From Aquipseudomonas alcaligenes (GTDB lineage Bacteria > Pseudomonadota > Gammaproteobacteria > Pseudomonadales > Pseudomonadaceae), in assembly GCF_003205495.1 (NCBI RefSeq), contig NZ_QJRX01000003.1, positions 450,980-514,979 on the forward strand: a stretch of DNA of 64,000 nt. Direction: 5' to 3'. The notes below the pieces were generated by a model that worked only from the letters and a program-made list of their open reading frames with translations, was not told the origin of the DNA and did no database searches. The first letter of the stretch is position 1. Each line of letters starts with the position of its first letter. This document shows positions 1-7,778 of this stretch, one piece after another. Position numbers and translations under genes: made by a program.

Positions 1-1043
1 AGATCGGCGAGCGCGACCAGTTCTTCTCCTACCTGCCGCTGTCGCATGCCGCCGAGCGTTTTCTGGTGCAGATGAACAGCCTCTACGCCGGCGCGGCGGT
101 GGCCTTCGTCGAGTCGCTGGAGACCTTCGCCGCCGACCTGCAGCACGTGCGCCCGACCGTGTTCTTCTCGGTGCCGCGGCTGTGGACGCGCTTCCAGCAG
201 GGCGTGCTGGAGCGCCTGCCGCAACGCAAGCTGGACCTGCTGCTGCGCCTGCCGCTGCTCGGCAGCCTGGTGGCACGCAGGATCCGTCGCGGCCTGGGTC
301 TGGACCGGGCGCGCATCCTGGTGTCCGGCGCCGCCGCGATTTCCCCCGGGCTGCTGGAGTGGTACCGGCGCCTCGGCCTGACCATCTGCGAGGGCTACGG
401 CATGACCGAGAACTTCGCCTACGGTTGCTTCAACCGCCCAGGGCAGGTGCGCTTCGGCACGGTCGGGCGGCCCATGCCCTTCCTCGAAATGCGCCTGGCC
501 GACAGCGGCGAGGTGCTGTTCCGCAGCCCGACCCTGATGCAGGGTTACTACCGTGAGCCGCAGCTCAGCGCCCAGGCCCTGGAAGGGGGCTGGCTGCACA
601 CCGGCGACAAGGGCGAGGTGGATGCCGACGGCTACCTGCGCATCACCGGGCGGGTCAAGGACATCTTCAAGACCAGCAAGGGCAAGTATGTGGCGCCGGC
701 GCCGATCGAGGGCGAGATCGCCAAGAACACCTGGGTCGAGCAGGTCTGCCTGATGGGCAGCAACCGTGACCAGCCGCTGGCGCTGATCGACCTGTCGCCG
801 GCGGCCCGCGCCCAGGCCCGCGAGCAGGTCGTCGCCGACTTGCTGGCAACCCTCGAGCGCCTCAATGCCGCGCTGCCGGCGCATGAGCGCCTGAGCCATT
901 TGCTACTGGTGAGCGAGAGCTGGACCGTGGACAACGGCAGCCTGACGCCGACCCTGAAGATCCGCCGCAACGTGCTGGAGGCCCGCTACGCCGAGTGGGT
1001 CGCCCGCCTGCCGCATCAACCTGCTGTTCACTGGGAAGACTGA
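1..1043 (+). CDS. AMP-binding acyl-CoA ligase, C-terminal part (5' end outside window)
   Basis: The reading frame is open from base 3, so the gene starts upstream of the window. The visible part begins with the FSYLPLSHAAER segment typical of long-chain acyl-CoA synthetases. It then shows the EGYGMTEN adenylation motif, the HTGD motif, and GRVKDIFKTSKGKYVAP with the lysine-containing hinge region of the ANL superfamily. The family activates a carboxylic acid, usually a fatty acid, as an acyl-AMP and then a CoA thioester in the cytoplasm. The CoA-transferase/racemase-like gene starts 3 bases after the stop, which suggests translational coupling and a shared role in acyl-CoA metabolism. The substrate cannot be read from the sequence. 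Confidence 0.9.
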   Translation, partial: IGERDQFFSYLPLSHAAERFLVQMNSLYAGAAVAFVESLETFAADLQHVRPTVFFSVPRLWTRFQQGVLERLPQRKLDLLLRLPLLGSLVARRIRRGLGLDRARILVSGAAAISPGLLEWYRRLGLTICEGYGMTENFAYGCFNRPGQVRFGTVGRPMPFLEMRLADSGEVLFRSPTLMQGYYREPQLSAQALEGGWLHTGDKGEVDADGYLRITGRVKDIFKTSKGKYVAPAPIEGEIAKNTWVEQVCLMGSNRDQPLALIDLSPAARAQAREQVVADLLATLERLNAALPAHERLSHLLLVSESWTVDNGSLTPTLKIRRNVLEARYAEWVARLPHQPAVHWED

Positions 1044-1045
1044 AT

Positions 1046-2221
1046 ATGAAAGGCCCGCTGTCCTCGCTGAAAGTCCTCGACTTCTCCACCCTGCTGCCGG
1101 GGCCCTTCGCTTCGCTGCTGCTGGCCGACCTGGGCGCCGAGGTGCTGCGCATCGAATCGCCGACGCGCATGGACCTGGTGCGCGTGCTGCCGCCGCATGT
1201 CGACGGCGTATCCGCCAGCCATGCCTACCTCAACCGCAACAAGCGCTCGCTGGCGCTGGACCTGAAGCAGCCCGAGTCCCTGGAGGTGGTGCGCCGCCTG
1301 GTGGCCGAGTACGACATCGTGCTGGAGCAGTTCCGCCCCGGAGTGATGGAAAAACTCGGCCTCGGCTACGAGGCACTGAAGGCAATCAACCCGCGGCTGA
1401 TCTACGTCTCCATTACCGGCTACGGCCAGACCGGGCCGTACAGGGACCGCGCCGGCCACGACCTCAACTACCTGGCGCTGAGCGGTCTCGCCAGCTACAC
1501 CGGGCGCCGCGACAGCGGCCCGCTGCCGCTCGGCATGCAGGTGGCGGACATCGCCGGCGGCTCCCTGCACGGGGTGATCGGCCTGCTCGCCGCGGTGATC
1601 GCCCGGCACAGCACGGGGCAGGGCCAGCACGTCGACATCAGCATGACCGACTGTGCCTTCAGCCTGCACGCCATGGCCGGTGCCGGCTTCCTCGCCGCCG
1701 GCCAGGAGCCGGACATGGAGAACCAGGCGCTCAACGGCGGCAGCTTCTACGACTACTACCGCACCCGCGACGGCCGCTGGCTGTCGGTGGGCAGCCTGGA
1801 ACCGCAGTTCATGCAGCAGTTCTGCGCCGCCATCGGCCGCCCGGAGCTGGCCGCCCTGGGCCTGTCGCCCAAGGATCAGAAGGCGCTCAAGCGCGAGATC
1901 GAGATCGAGATCGAGAAGCACGACCTGGCCGACTGGCAGCAGCGTTTCGCCGCCCTGGATGCCTGCGTCGAGCCGGTGCTCAAACTGTCCGAGGCGGTCG
2001 AGCACCCGCAGCTCAAGGCCCGTGGCGTGGTCACCGAAGTACCGCGCGAGGGCAGGGCGGCGCAGCGCCAGCTGGCCTGCCCGATCCGTTTCTCGCAGGG
2101 GCTGGAGCCACCCCGGCATATCGGCAGCGCCCTCGGCGCGCACAGCCTGGAGGTGTTGCGCGAGCTGGGCTACGACGAGGCGCAGATCGCCGCGCTACAG
2201 GCCGCCAAGGCGCTCGGCTAG
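1046..2221 (+). CDS. CaiB/BaiF family III CoA-transferase, possibly alpha-methylacyl-CoA racemase-like
   Basis: The protein is 391 residues from the ATG at 1046, the first start after the upstream stop. It has the family III fold signatures: LPGPFASLLLADLGAEVLRIE near the N-terminus and ITGYGQTGPYRDRAGHDLNYLALSG at about residues 123-147. His138 in GHDLNY and Asp168 in QVADIAGG match the catalytic His/Asp pair of alpha-methylacyl-CoA racemases, although formyl- or succinyl-CoA transferases share much of the sequence. It probably acts in the cytoplasm on the product of the acyl-CoA ligase immediately upstream, which I infer from the 2-base gap. Racemase and transferase activity cannot be told apart by motif reading alone. 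Confidence 0.85.
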   Translation: MKGPLSSLKVLDFSTLLPGPFASLLLADLGAEVLRIESPTRMDLVRVLPPHVDGVSASHAYLNRNKRSLALDLKQPESLEVVRRLVAEYDIVLEQFRPGVMEKLGLGYEALKAINPRLIYVSITGYGQTGPYRDRAGHDLNYLALSGLASYTGRRDSGPLPLGMQVADIAGGSLHGVIGLLAAVIARHSTGQGQHVDISMTDCAFSLHAMAGAGFLAAGQEPDMENQALNGGSFYDYYRTRDGRWLSVGSLEPQFMQQFCAAIGRPELAALGLSPKDQKALKREIEIEIEKHDLADWQQRFAALDACVEPVLKLSEAVEHPQLKARGVVTEVPREGRAAQRQLACPIRFSQGLEPPRHIGSALGAHSLEVLRELGYDEAQIAALQAAKALG

Positions 2222-2253
2222 CTGCCCGGCACCTTGTCGGTGCCTGGCGGCCG

Positions 2254-2745
2254 TCATGCCGCGCCGCTGGACGGGCGCTTGATCGGGAACGCGACGAAGG
2301 GCTTGATCTCCTTGAGCACGAACATGCTCTGCATTTCCTTGATGCCGGGTAGCTGGCGCACGACTGTCATCGCAAAGTCGGCAAAGCAATCCAGGTCGCG
2401 GGCCACTACCTGCAACAGGAAGTCGGCGTCGCCGCCGATGCTGTAGCAGGCGACGACATCCTCCAGGCGCATGACTTCCTCCTCGAACTTCTGGGCTTCG
2501 GCCTTGCTGTGGCTGTCGATGCTGATGCGGATGAACACCATGACGCCCAGGCCGATCTTGCGCCGATCCAGCACGGCCCGGTAACCCTGGATGAAGCGGT
2601 GTTCCTCCAGCTGGCGGACCCTGCGCCAGCAGGGTGAGGCCGACATGCCGAGGTGCTCGGCCAGGGTCTGATTGGTCATGCGGCCATCCTGCTGCAGGGC
2701 GGCCAGGATGCGGGCGTCGGTAGCTGTCAAAGCGTGATCGGTCAT
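2254..2745 (-). CDS. Lrp/AsnC family transcriptional regulator
   Basis: The protein is 163 residues with the standard Lrp layout. An N-terminal winged helix-turn-helix covers about residues 8-55 (LTATDARILAALQQDGR, then SASPCWRRVRQLEE). A C-terminal RAM/ligand-binding beta-alpha domain contains DVVACYSIGGDADFLLQV. Such proteins form octamers that bind DNA and respond to amino acids. It is divergent from the LysE-type exporter gene across about 200 bp, a common arrangement in which the regulator controls export of an amino acid. The ligand is unknown. It converges with the upstream CoA-transferase gene. Confidence 0.93.
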   Translation of the reverse strand: MTDHALTATDARILAALQQDGRMTNQTLAEHLGMSASPCWRRVRQLEEHRFIQGYRAVLDRRKIGLGVMVFIRISIDSHSKAEAQKFEEEVMRLEDVVACYSIGGDADFLLQVVARDLDCFADFAMTVVRQLPGIKEMQSMFVLKEIKPFVAFPIKRPSSGAA

Positions 2746-2944
2746 AAATACCCCTGGGCTGTATCTATGTGAAATTTCCTGCCCTTTCTAATCCATTCGG
2801 AAGCCTAAGTAGAGAAGTTTTTCCCGGTCTGGAGGGTTAGAGTTTTCCCGTTCTCCTGGGCGGCGACCATGCCGCCCGTCGAGAGAACTCTGCGCGCGCA
2901 GGCCGAGGTTTGCCGCAGTCGACCATCTTCTCGAGGGCCACAGC

Positions 2945-3565
2945 GTGCTCGATCTGACCCAACTCATGACTTATGCGCTGTCGTTGCTGATTGCGGCGAT
3001 AGTGCCCGGCCCCGGCATGGCGGCGCTGGTCGCCCGCAGCGTGGGCGGCGGGGCGGCTGCGGGAAGCTGCCTGCTGCTCGGCTTGATCCTGGGCGACCTG
3101 ATCTACCTGTCGTTCGCCGTCTTCGGCCTGGCGCTGATCGCCGAGCATTTCGACCTGCTGTTCCAGTTGGTGCGCTGGGGGGCTGCTCTCTACCTGGGCT
3201 ACCTGGCCTGGCTTTTCTGGTGCGCCGATCACCAGGAGATCGTGGTGGGACGGCCGGCGCATAGCCGGGAGCTGCTGTCCGCCGCCCTATCGGGGCTGAC
3301 CATTACCCTGGGCAACCCGAAAACCATCGCCTTCTACCTGGCGCTGGTGCCCCTGGCCATCGACCTGAACAGCGTTTCCCTCGGCACCTGGGCATTGGTG
3401 CTGGTGCCGCTTACCGTGGCGGTACTGCTGGTGGTGGGGGCGGTGTTCATTCTCGCGGCGGTGCGCATCCGTCACATGCTCTCGAGCCCGCGCGCCCAGC
3501 AGCACCTGTTCCGCGGGGCGGCCACGGTGATGCTGGGGGCGGCCCTGTCCATGCTGGTGCGCTGA
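2945..3565 (+). CDS. LysE/RhtB family amino acid exporter
   Basis: This 206-residue, strongly hydrophobic protein has about six membrane segments and the conserved PGPGMAALVARSVGGG segment after helix 1, typical of the LysE/RhtB family. It likely sits in the inner membrane and exports an amino acid or derivative by proton exchange. GTG at 2945 is the start giving the usual family N-terminus (V/MLDLTQLMTYALSLLIAAIVPGPG). The divergent Lrp-type gene suggests control of this exporter by the amino acid it transports, which is inference from context. It converges with the sensor kinase gene, with 18 bases between the stops. Confidence 0.9.
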   Translation: MLDLTQLMTYALSLLIAAIVPGPGMAALVARSVGGGAAAGSCLLLGLILGDLIYLSFAVFGLALIAEHFDLLFQLVRWGAALYLGYLAWLFWCADHQEIVVGRPAHSRELLSAALSGLTITLGNPKTIAFYLALVPLAIDLNSVSLGTWALVLVPLTVAVLLVVGAVFILAAVRIRHMLSSPRAQQHLFRGAATVMLGAALSMLVR

Positions 3566-3583
3566 ACAGGGGCTAACACCCCC

Positions 3584-4912
3584 TTACTGCTGCTGTGTCA
3601 GCGGCAGTTCCAGGGTGGCGATGAAGCCGCCCTCCGGGTGGTTGTCCAGCAGCAGGCGGCCGCCATGGCGCTCGGCGGCGCGGCGCGCGATGGCCAGGCC
3701 CAGGCCGTGGCCGGCGGCGTCCTGGTTGGGCGCGCGGTAGAAGGGTTCGCCCAGCCGCGCCAGCACCTCCTGCGGGGCGCCGGGGCCATGGTCGCGCACG
3801 CTGATGCGCAGCTGGCCGTCCTGCTGCTGCACCGTCACTTCGATGGGCTGCCCCTGCGGGTTGAAGCGCAGGGCGTTGCGCAGCAGGTTGTCCAGCGCGC
3901 GGCCGAGCATGTCCGGCCAGCCCGCGAGCGGCAGGGGGCGGCTGTCCATGCGGATCTGCAGGCGCTGGGCGGGGGCGGCCAGGGCGGCGTCGGCCTGCAG
4001 GCCGTCGAGCAGCTGGCGAAGGTCGATCGGGCGCGCGGCCCCGGGGTCGGCGTCCAGGCGGGCGAGGGCAAGAATCTCGCCGATCAGCGCCTCCAGGCGA
4101 TCGCATTCCTGGGTCAGGCGGCCCCACAGCTTGTCCCGTTCGCCCGGCTCGGCGCGTTCGGCCAGGGCCAGGGCCACGCGCAGGCGCGCCAGCGGCGAGC
4201 GCAGTTCGTGGGAGACGTCGCGCAGCAGCTGGCGCTGGCTGCCGATCAGGTCTTGCAGGCGCGCGCCCATGCGGTTGAAGTCGCGGGCCAGCACGCCGAA
4301 CTCGTCGCCGCGCGCGGCCAGCCTGGCCAGGCTGTGCTGCTGGTAGGCGGTCTGCCCGAGGTCGTGCACGGCGCCGCGCAGGCGGCCGAGCGGGCGGGTA
4401 ATGGAGAAGGTCAGCAGCAGGCTGATGGCGGTCAGCACCACCAGGGCGATGCCGAGGGCACTGAGTGGCCAGAACAGGCTGTCGCGGTGCCAGGCCATCA
4501 TCTCCGGATGGGGGATGCGGTAGATGAACAGGTAGGTCTCGCCCGAGGCCGGGCTCTGGTATTCCTCGGTGATGCGCCGCCAGGGCAGGCGTTGCGGGTT
4601 GTCCTGGCGTGCCTCGAAGGCGGCCGCGCGTGGCGGAAAGGTGCCGTAGACCAGGGCCTGGCCATTGTCGTTGAGCACCTGGACGTTGACCCGGAAGCGC
4701 CGCTTGCGCTTTTCCAGGAACTGCTGGGCGGCCTCGGGGCCGTCGCGCTCGTAGAGCTGGGTCCAGAGTTCGGGCAGGTCCTTGAGGGCCGGGTGGCGGC
4801 CGAGCACCCAGGCGTCCTGGTCCAGCGCGCGGCCCAGCAGCAGCGACAGGCCGGCGACCAGGGCCACCGCCAGCCAGAAGCTGGCGAAGATGCGCCAGAA
4901 CAGTGAACGCAT
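3584..4912 (-). CDS. cpxA: Sensor histidine kinase of a Cpx-like envelope stress system
   Basis: The 442-residue inner-membrane kinase has an N-terminal transmembrane helix (FWRIFASFWLAVALVAGLSLLLG), a periplasmic region and a second helix near residue 170. These are followed by a HAMP segment, a dimerisation domain with the phospho-accepting His in DVSHELRSPLARLR, and an ATPase domain with NLLRNALRFN, DHGPGAP and GHGLGLAI boxes. The start at 4912 (MRSLFWR) is preferred to an upstream ATG because it gives a clean membrane anchor. Response regulator, Spy-like protein and kinase lie in that order on the minus strand, as in the P. aeruginosa CpxRS locus as I recall it. The name is by analogy; the signal sensed is not shown. 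Confidence 0.88.
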   Translation of the reverse strand: MRSLFWRIFASFWLAVALVAGLSLLLGRALDQDAWVLGRHPALKDLPELWTQLYERDGPEAAQQFLEKRKRRFRVNVQVLNDNGQALVYGTFPPRAAAFEARQDNPQRLPWRRITEEYQSPASGETYLFIYRIPHPEMMAWHRDSLFWPLSALGIALVVLTAISLLLTFSITRPLGRLRGAVHDLGQTAYQQHSLARLAARGDEFGVLARDFNRMGARLQDLIGSQRQLLRDVSHELRSPLARLRVALALAERAEPGERDKLWGRLTQECDRLEALIGEILALARLDADPGAARPIDLRQLLDGLQADAALAAPAQRLQIRMDSRPLPLAGWPDMLGRALDNLLRNALRFNPQGQPIEVTVQQQDGQLRISVRDHGPGAPQEVLARLGEPFYRAPNQDAAGHGLGLAIARRAAERHGGRLLLDNHPEGGFIATLELPLTQQQ

Positions 4913-4966
4913 GGAGGCTCCTTGAAACGGAGGGCCCGGCACTGCGCCGGGCCCGATTGCCGAATA

Positions 4967-5410
4967 TTACTCGGCTTTTTGTGCTTTCTCGGCCTTCCAG
5001 GCCTCGAATTCCGCGCGTTCGGCGCGACGTTTCGCCATCTCGGCCTTGTGCGCGTCGAAGGTCTTCTGCTGCTCCGGGGTGAGGATGGCGCGGATGGCCT
5101 TGTCATGCTCCAGGCGCGCGGTTTCCAGTTCCTGCTTGAGGGCGTCCTGGTCGGCCTTTGGCAGCTTGTCCAGATACTTCTGGGTGATCTCGCGGGGATC
5201 GCCCTTGCGCTCGCGCATCAGCTTGCCCATCTGCTCGCGCTGTTCGGCGCTGAGGTCGAGGTCCTTGAACATCCGCATGCCGTGGCCGTGGTGCTCGCCG
5301 TGCATGGCCTTGCTGCAGGGGCCGTGCTCGCCGGGGGCGCCTTCGGGCATGGCCAGGGCGAGGGTCGGCAGGCTGGCGGCGAGCAGCAGGGCGGTGAGGG
5401 TCTTGCGCAT
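4967..5410 (-). CDS. Spy/CpxP-family periplasmic protein (LTxxQ repeats)
   Basis: The protein is 147 residues with a cleavable signal peptide ending near LALA, then a His-rich stretch (HGEHHGHGMRMF) that could bind metal. Two LTxxQ-type motifs follow (LSAEQ and LTPEQ) within a highly charged helical body. CpxP and Spy proteins act as periplasmic chaperones, and CpxP also restrains the CpxA sensor. The gene lies between the regulator and sensor genes, 54 bp before the kinase start. A CpxR-box-like direct repeat lies about 85-100 bp upstream, so the system probably induces it. The His cluster suggests a metal link, which is unproven. Confidence 0.88.
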   Translation of the reverse strand: MRKTLTALLLAASLPTLALAMPEGAPGEHGPCSKAMHGEHHGHGMRMFKDLDLSAEQREQMGKLMRERKGDPREITQKYLDKLPKADQDALKQELETARLEHDKAIRAILTPEQQKTFDAHKAEMAKRRAERAEFEAWKAEKAQKAE

Positions 5411-5493
5411 GATCTGTCTCCTTGTCTCGAAACCGGTGGTTTACCGGATGAGCCCAGTCTAGGGAGGGCAAGGTCAGGCGCGGTCAGGGGAGG

Positions 5494-5509
5494 GTAAAGG
5501 CTGGGTAAA
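5494..5509 (-). promoter_or_regulatory. Candidate CpxR box upstream of the Spy-like gene
   Basis: Two direct GTAAA repeats (5494-5498 and 5505-5509 on the plus strand) are separated by 6 bases, giving an 11-bp period, one helical turn. This matches the known CpxR pattern of GTAAA repeats with about 5 bp between. The site is 84-99 bp upstream of the Spy/CpxP-like start and in the same locus as its presumed regulator. Orientation is reversed relative to the downstream gene, which is tolerated by such sites. Function is inferred. Confidence 0.55.
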
Positions 5510-5575
5510 GCCGAACCTGCCCGGAAGCCTGCTGCGCGTCAGGCCTGCTGCGTTAAAACTGTGTTCAGAACGCTC

Positions 5576-5592
5576 ATTTACCTCGCGTAAAT
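5576..5592. repeat. Palindrome ATTTAC-N5-GTAAAT between cpxR-like and Spy-like genes
   Basis: There are perfect 6-bp arms, ATTTAC at 5576-5581 and GTAAAT at 5587-5592, with CTCGC between. It contains the CpxR half-site GTAAA on both strands, so it could be a second operator. Alternatively it resembles dispersed intergenic palindromes that I recall in Pseudomonas genomes. A genome-wide copy count would decide. Confidence 0.5.
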
Positions 5593-5654
5593 TGCGCTTC
5601 TTCACCCAGTTTTGCCTTGCATGCCTGCAGCTCGCGATGCTTCTGAGCTGGTTC

Positions 5655-6332
5655 TCAGGGCGCGTAGTAGTAGCCACGGCTGCGCAGGGCGACGATGCGC
5701 GGGCGGCCGTCGGGGTGCGGACCGAGCTTCTTGCGCAGGTTGCTGACGTGCATGTCCAGGCTGCGGTCGTAGAGGGTCAGCTTGCGGCCCAGTGCCAGCT
5801 GGGCCAGGGCCTGCTTGTCCAGCGGTTCGCCGGGTTGCTGCAGCAGGGCCTCGAGGATGCGCCCTTCGGACAGGGTCAGGGCGATCTCGTGCTCGCCGAG
5901 GTTGGCCACGCCGCGCTGCGGGCTGTAGCTGAGGTCGCCCAGCTCCAGGCGCGAGGAGCTGGCGACCGGCTGGCTGCGGCGCAGCACGGCGCGCAGGCGG
6001 GCGGTCAGCTCGCGCGGGTCGCAGGGCTTGGCCAGGTAGTCGTCGGCACCCAGCTCCAGACCGAGGATGCGGTCCAGCGGCTCGCCGCGCGCCGAGAGCA
6101 TCAGCACCGGCAGTTCGGCGTGCTCGCTGCGCAGCTGCTTGAGCAGCTCCAGGCCGCTGCCGTCGGGCAGCATCACGTCGAGTATCACTGCCGCCGGGCT
6201 CTGCCCGGCCAGGGCAGCGCGGGCGCTGACACCGTCATGGCAGGCACGCACGGCGAAACCTTCCTGCTGCAGCCAGCTGGCCAGGAGCTCGCAGAGCTCG
6301 GTGTCGTCGTCGATCAGCAGCAGGTCGGTCAT
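5655..6332 (-). CDS. cpxR: OmpR-family response regulator (CpxR-like)
   Basis: The protein is 225 residues. Its receiver domain has the acidic pocket LLIDDD (residues 5-10), the phosphorylation site Asp52 in VILDVMLPDGSG and the conserved Lys in LAKPCDPREL. A winged-helix DNA-binding domain with YDRSLDMHVSNLRKKLG and a C-terminal VALRSRGYYY hairpin follows. It is expected to be phosphorylated by the kinase encoded downstream and to bind GTAAA repeats such as those at 5494-5509. It is separated from the Spy-like gene by 244 bp that carry that site. The Cpx assignment rests on gene order and the box. Confidence 0.88.
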   Translation of the reverse strand: MTDLLLIDDDTELCELLASWLQQEGFAVRACHDGVSARAALAGQSPAAVILDVMLPDGSGLELLKQLRSEHAELPVLMLSARGEPLDRILGLELGADDYLAKPCDPRELTARLRAVLRRSQPVASSSRLELGDLSYSPQRGVANLGEHEIALTLSEGRILEALLQQPGEPLDKQALAQLALGRKLTLYDRSLDMHVSNLRKKLGPHPDGRPRIVALRSRGYYYAP

Positions 6333-6359
6333 GGCGGTTTCGGCGGCTCAGGGTCGCGC

Positions 6360-6770
6360 TCAGACCCACTCGCTGCGCCTTTTGTTCCGCCCGCCGGCGC
6401 TCAGGCGGCCGACGATGAAGGCGATCAGCGCGCTGCCGGCGCCGATGGCGTACCACAGTTGTTGTTCGCTGAGCAGGCGCGGCGGTTGCTCGGCCTGGGC
6501 CTGCTTGAGCTGCAGCTTGAGGCGCTGGTTGTCCTGGCGCAGACGGCTGATCTGCGCCGCCTCGCGCTCGCCGCCCTGCAGTTCACCGAGCTGGCGCTGA
6601 CTCTCGGCCAGTTGCTGCTGCAAGGCGGCGATCTGTGCGGCGCCGTCGCCGCTCGGGGCCGTGGCTGCGGCAGGTACCGGATTGAGGGCCAGCGGCTGGG
6701 ACTCTTCCGCGTGCAGGGCGGGGATGACGCAGAGGGTGGTGAGCAACAGGTAGAGCGGGCCTTGGCGCAT
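6360..6770 (-). CDS. Small exported coiled-coil protein with a C-terminal membrane anchor
   Basis: The protein is 136 residues. It has a signal peptide (LLLTTLCVIPALHAEE), a low-complexity Pro/Ala stretch, a heptad-patterned coiled coil at about residues 45-95 rich in Gln/Leu/Glu, and a hydrophobic C-terminal helix (WYAIGAGSALIAFIVGRLSA) followed by a basic tail. The layout resembles the C-terminal half of YgiM-type SH3-domain proteins without the SH3 domain. It ends 27 bp before the cpxR-like start on the same strand and so probably shares its transcript. It may be a cell-envelope accessory. No enzymatic motif is visible. Confidence 0.75.
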   Translation of the reverse strand: MRQGPLYLLLTTLCVIPALHAEESQPLALNPVPAAATAPSGDGAAQIAALQQQLAESQRQLGELQGGEREAAQISRLRQDNQRLKLQLKQAQAEQPPRLLSEQQLWYAIGAGSALIAFIVGRLSAGGRNKRRSEWV

Positions 6771-6821
6771 GGGGAACTCCGTTGTGCGAATTATTGTTAT
6801 GGGCCTGCGTCGTGGATCGGA

Positions 6822-7121
6822 TCAGGGCATTACCTGCTTGAAGGGTTTGACCAGCACGCTGGCGTAGACACCGGCGGCACGGTAGGGGTCGGCGTCGGCC
6901 CAGCTCTGGGCGGCGGCGAGGGACTCGAACTCGGCGACGATCAGGCTGCCGGAAAAACCGGCCGGACCGGGGTCGTTGCTGTCGATTGCCGGGTGCGGAC
7001 CGGCCAGCACCAGGCGACCCTCGTTCTTCAGCTGTTCCAGGCGGGCCAGGTGGGCTGGGCGGGTGGCCAGGCGCTTGTCCAGGGACCCGGGGGCATCGCT
7101 GGCGATGATGGCGTAGAGCAT
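6822..7121 (-). CDS. yciI: YciI family protein
   Basis: The protein is 99 residues with the YciI-like ferredoxin-type fold: [13 protein letters not shown] at the start, the [11 protein letters not shown] helix with the conserved His, GRLVLAGP, and [16 protein letters not shown]. This is typical of the family, which includes dehydrochlorinases and proteins of unknown role. The gene begins 1 base after the yciB stop on the same strand, so the two are translated from one message, as in many gammaproteobacteria. The true substrate is not known. Confidence 0.92.
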   Translation of the reverse strand: MLYAIIASDAPGSLDKRLATRPAHLARLEQLKNEGRLVLAGPHPAIDSNDPGPAGFSGSLIVAEFESLAAAQSWADADPYRAAGVYASVLVKPFKQVMP

Positions 7122-7122
7122 G

Positions 7123-7713
7123 TCAGTCCTTGCTTTGCTGGGGGGCGTCGTCGTGGATGTGGCGCGCCAGGTAGACGCCCTGGGCGATCAGGAACAGCAC
7201 GGTCATGCCGAGGCTGCCGAAGACTTTGAAGTCGACCCAGATGTCGTGGAAGGTGAAGGCGACGAACAGGTTGGCGCAGCCGCTGAAGACGAAGAAGGCG
7301 ATCCAGGCCAGGTTCAGGCGGACCCAGATCGGCTGCGGCAGCTGCACGGCATGGCCCATGATGCGCTGGATCAGCACCTTGTCGCCGATGAAGTGGGTGG
7401 CGGCGAAGCCGGCGGCGAACAGCCAGTTGACCACCGGCGCCTTCCACTTGAGGAAGGTCTCGCTGTGGAAGGCCAGGGTCATGCCGCCGAACAGCAGGCA
7501 GGCCAGCAGGGTCAGCCACTGGCCCTTTTCCAGCTTGCGCTGGAGCAGGAGCAGCACGCCGTAGACCACCACCGAACTGGCGATCAGCACGGCGGTGGCG
7601 CTGAAGATGCCGCCCAGCTCGAAGCTCTGGCCGGCCAGTACGACGGTGCGCGGATCGAGTTTGTAGACGATGAAGAACAGGATGAGCGGGATGAAATCGA
7701 TGAATTGTTTCAC
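7123..7713 (-). CDS. yciB: Inner-membrane septation/intracellular spread protein A (YciB/IspZ)
   Basis: The protein is 196 residues from a GTG start at 7713 that gives the conserved [20 protein letters not shown]-terminus; an in-frame upstream ATG at 7752 would add an atypical 13-residue extension. About five membrane helices are present, with [15 protein letters not shown] and [12 protein letters not shown], both well conserved in the family. YciB affects envelope synthesis and cell division in E. coli and Shigella by interacting with elongation and division proteins. It is followed directly by yciI. The divergent rnm gene starts 65 bp away. Confidence 0.93.
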   Translation of the reverse strand: MKQFIDFIPLILFFIVYKLDPRTVVLAGQSFELGGIFSATAVLIASSVVVYGVLLLLQRKLEKGQWLTLLACLLFGGMTLAFHSETFLKWKAPVVNWLFAAGFAATHFIGDKVLIQRIMGHAVQLPQPIWVRLNLAWIAFFVFSGCANLFVAFTFHDIWVDFKVFGSLGMTVLFLIAQGVYLARHIHDDAPQQSKD

Positions 7714-7778
7714 GGCGGCAGCCAGAAGCGGGATGTGGCGGCATAATAACAAACAACCCCGTTAACGAAAGACGCGCC

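Noticed and set aside
3568..3584. AGGGG/CCCCT hairpin between the convergent LysE and sensor kinase genes
   Set aside because: The stem is only 5 bp with a 7-base loop and no T run, so a terminator cannot be claimed.
5592..7229. 545-residue plus-strand open frame opposite the cpxR-like and yciI genes
   Set aside because: It is a shadow of high-GC genes on the minus strand; its composition (Gln/Ala/Gly/Val-rich, no domain) is typical of antisense frames.
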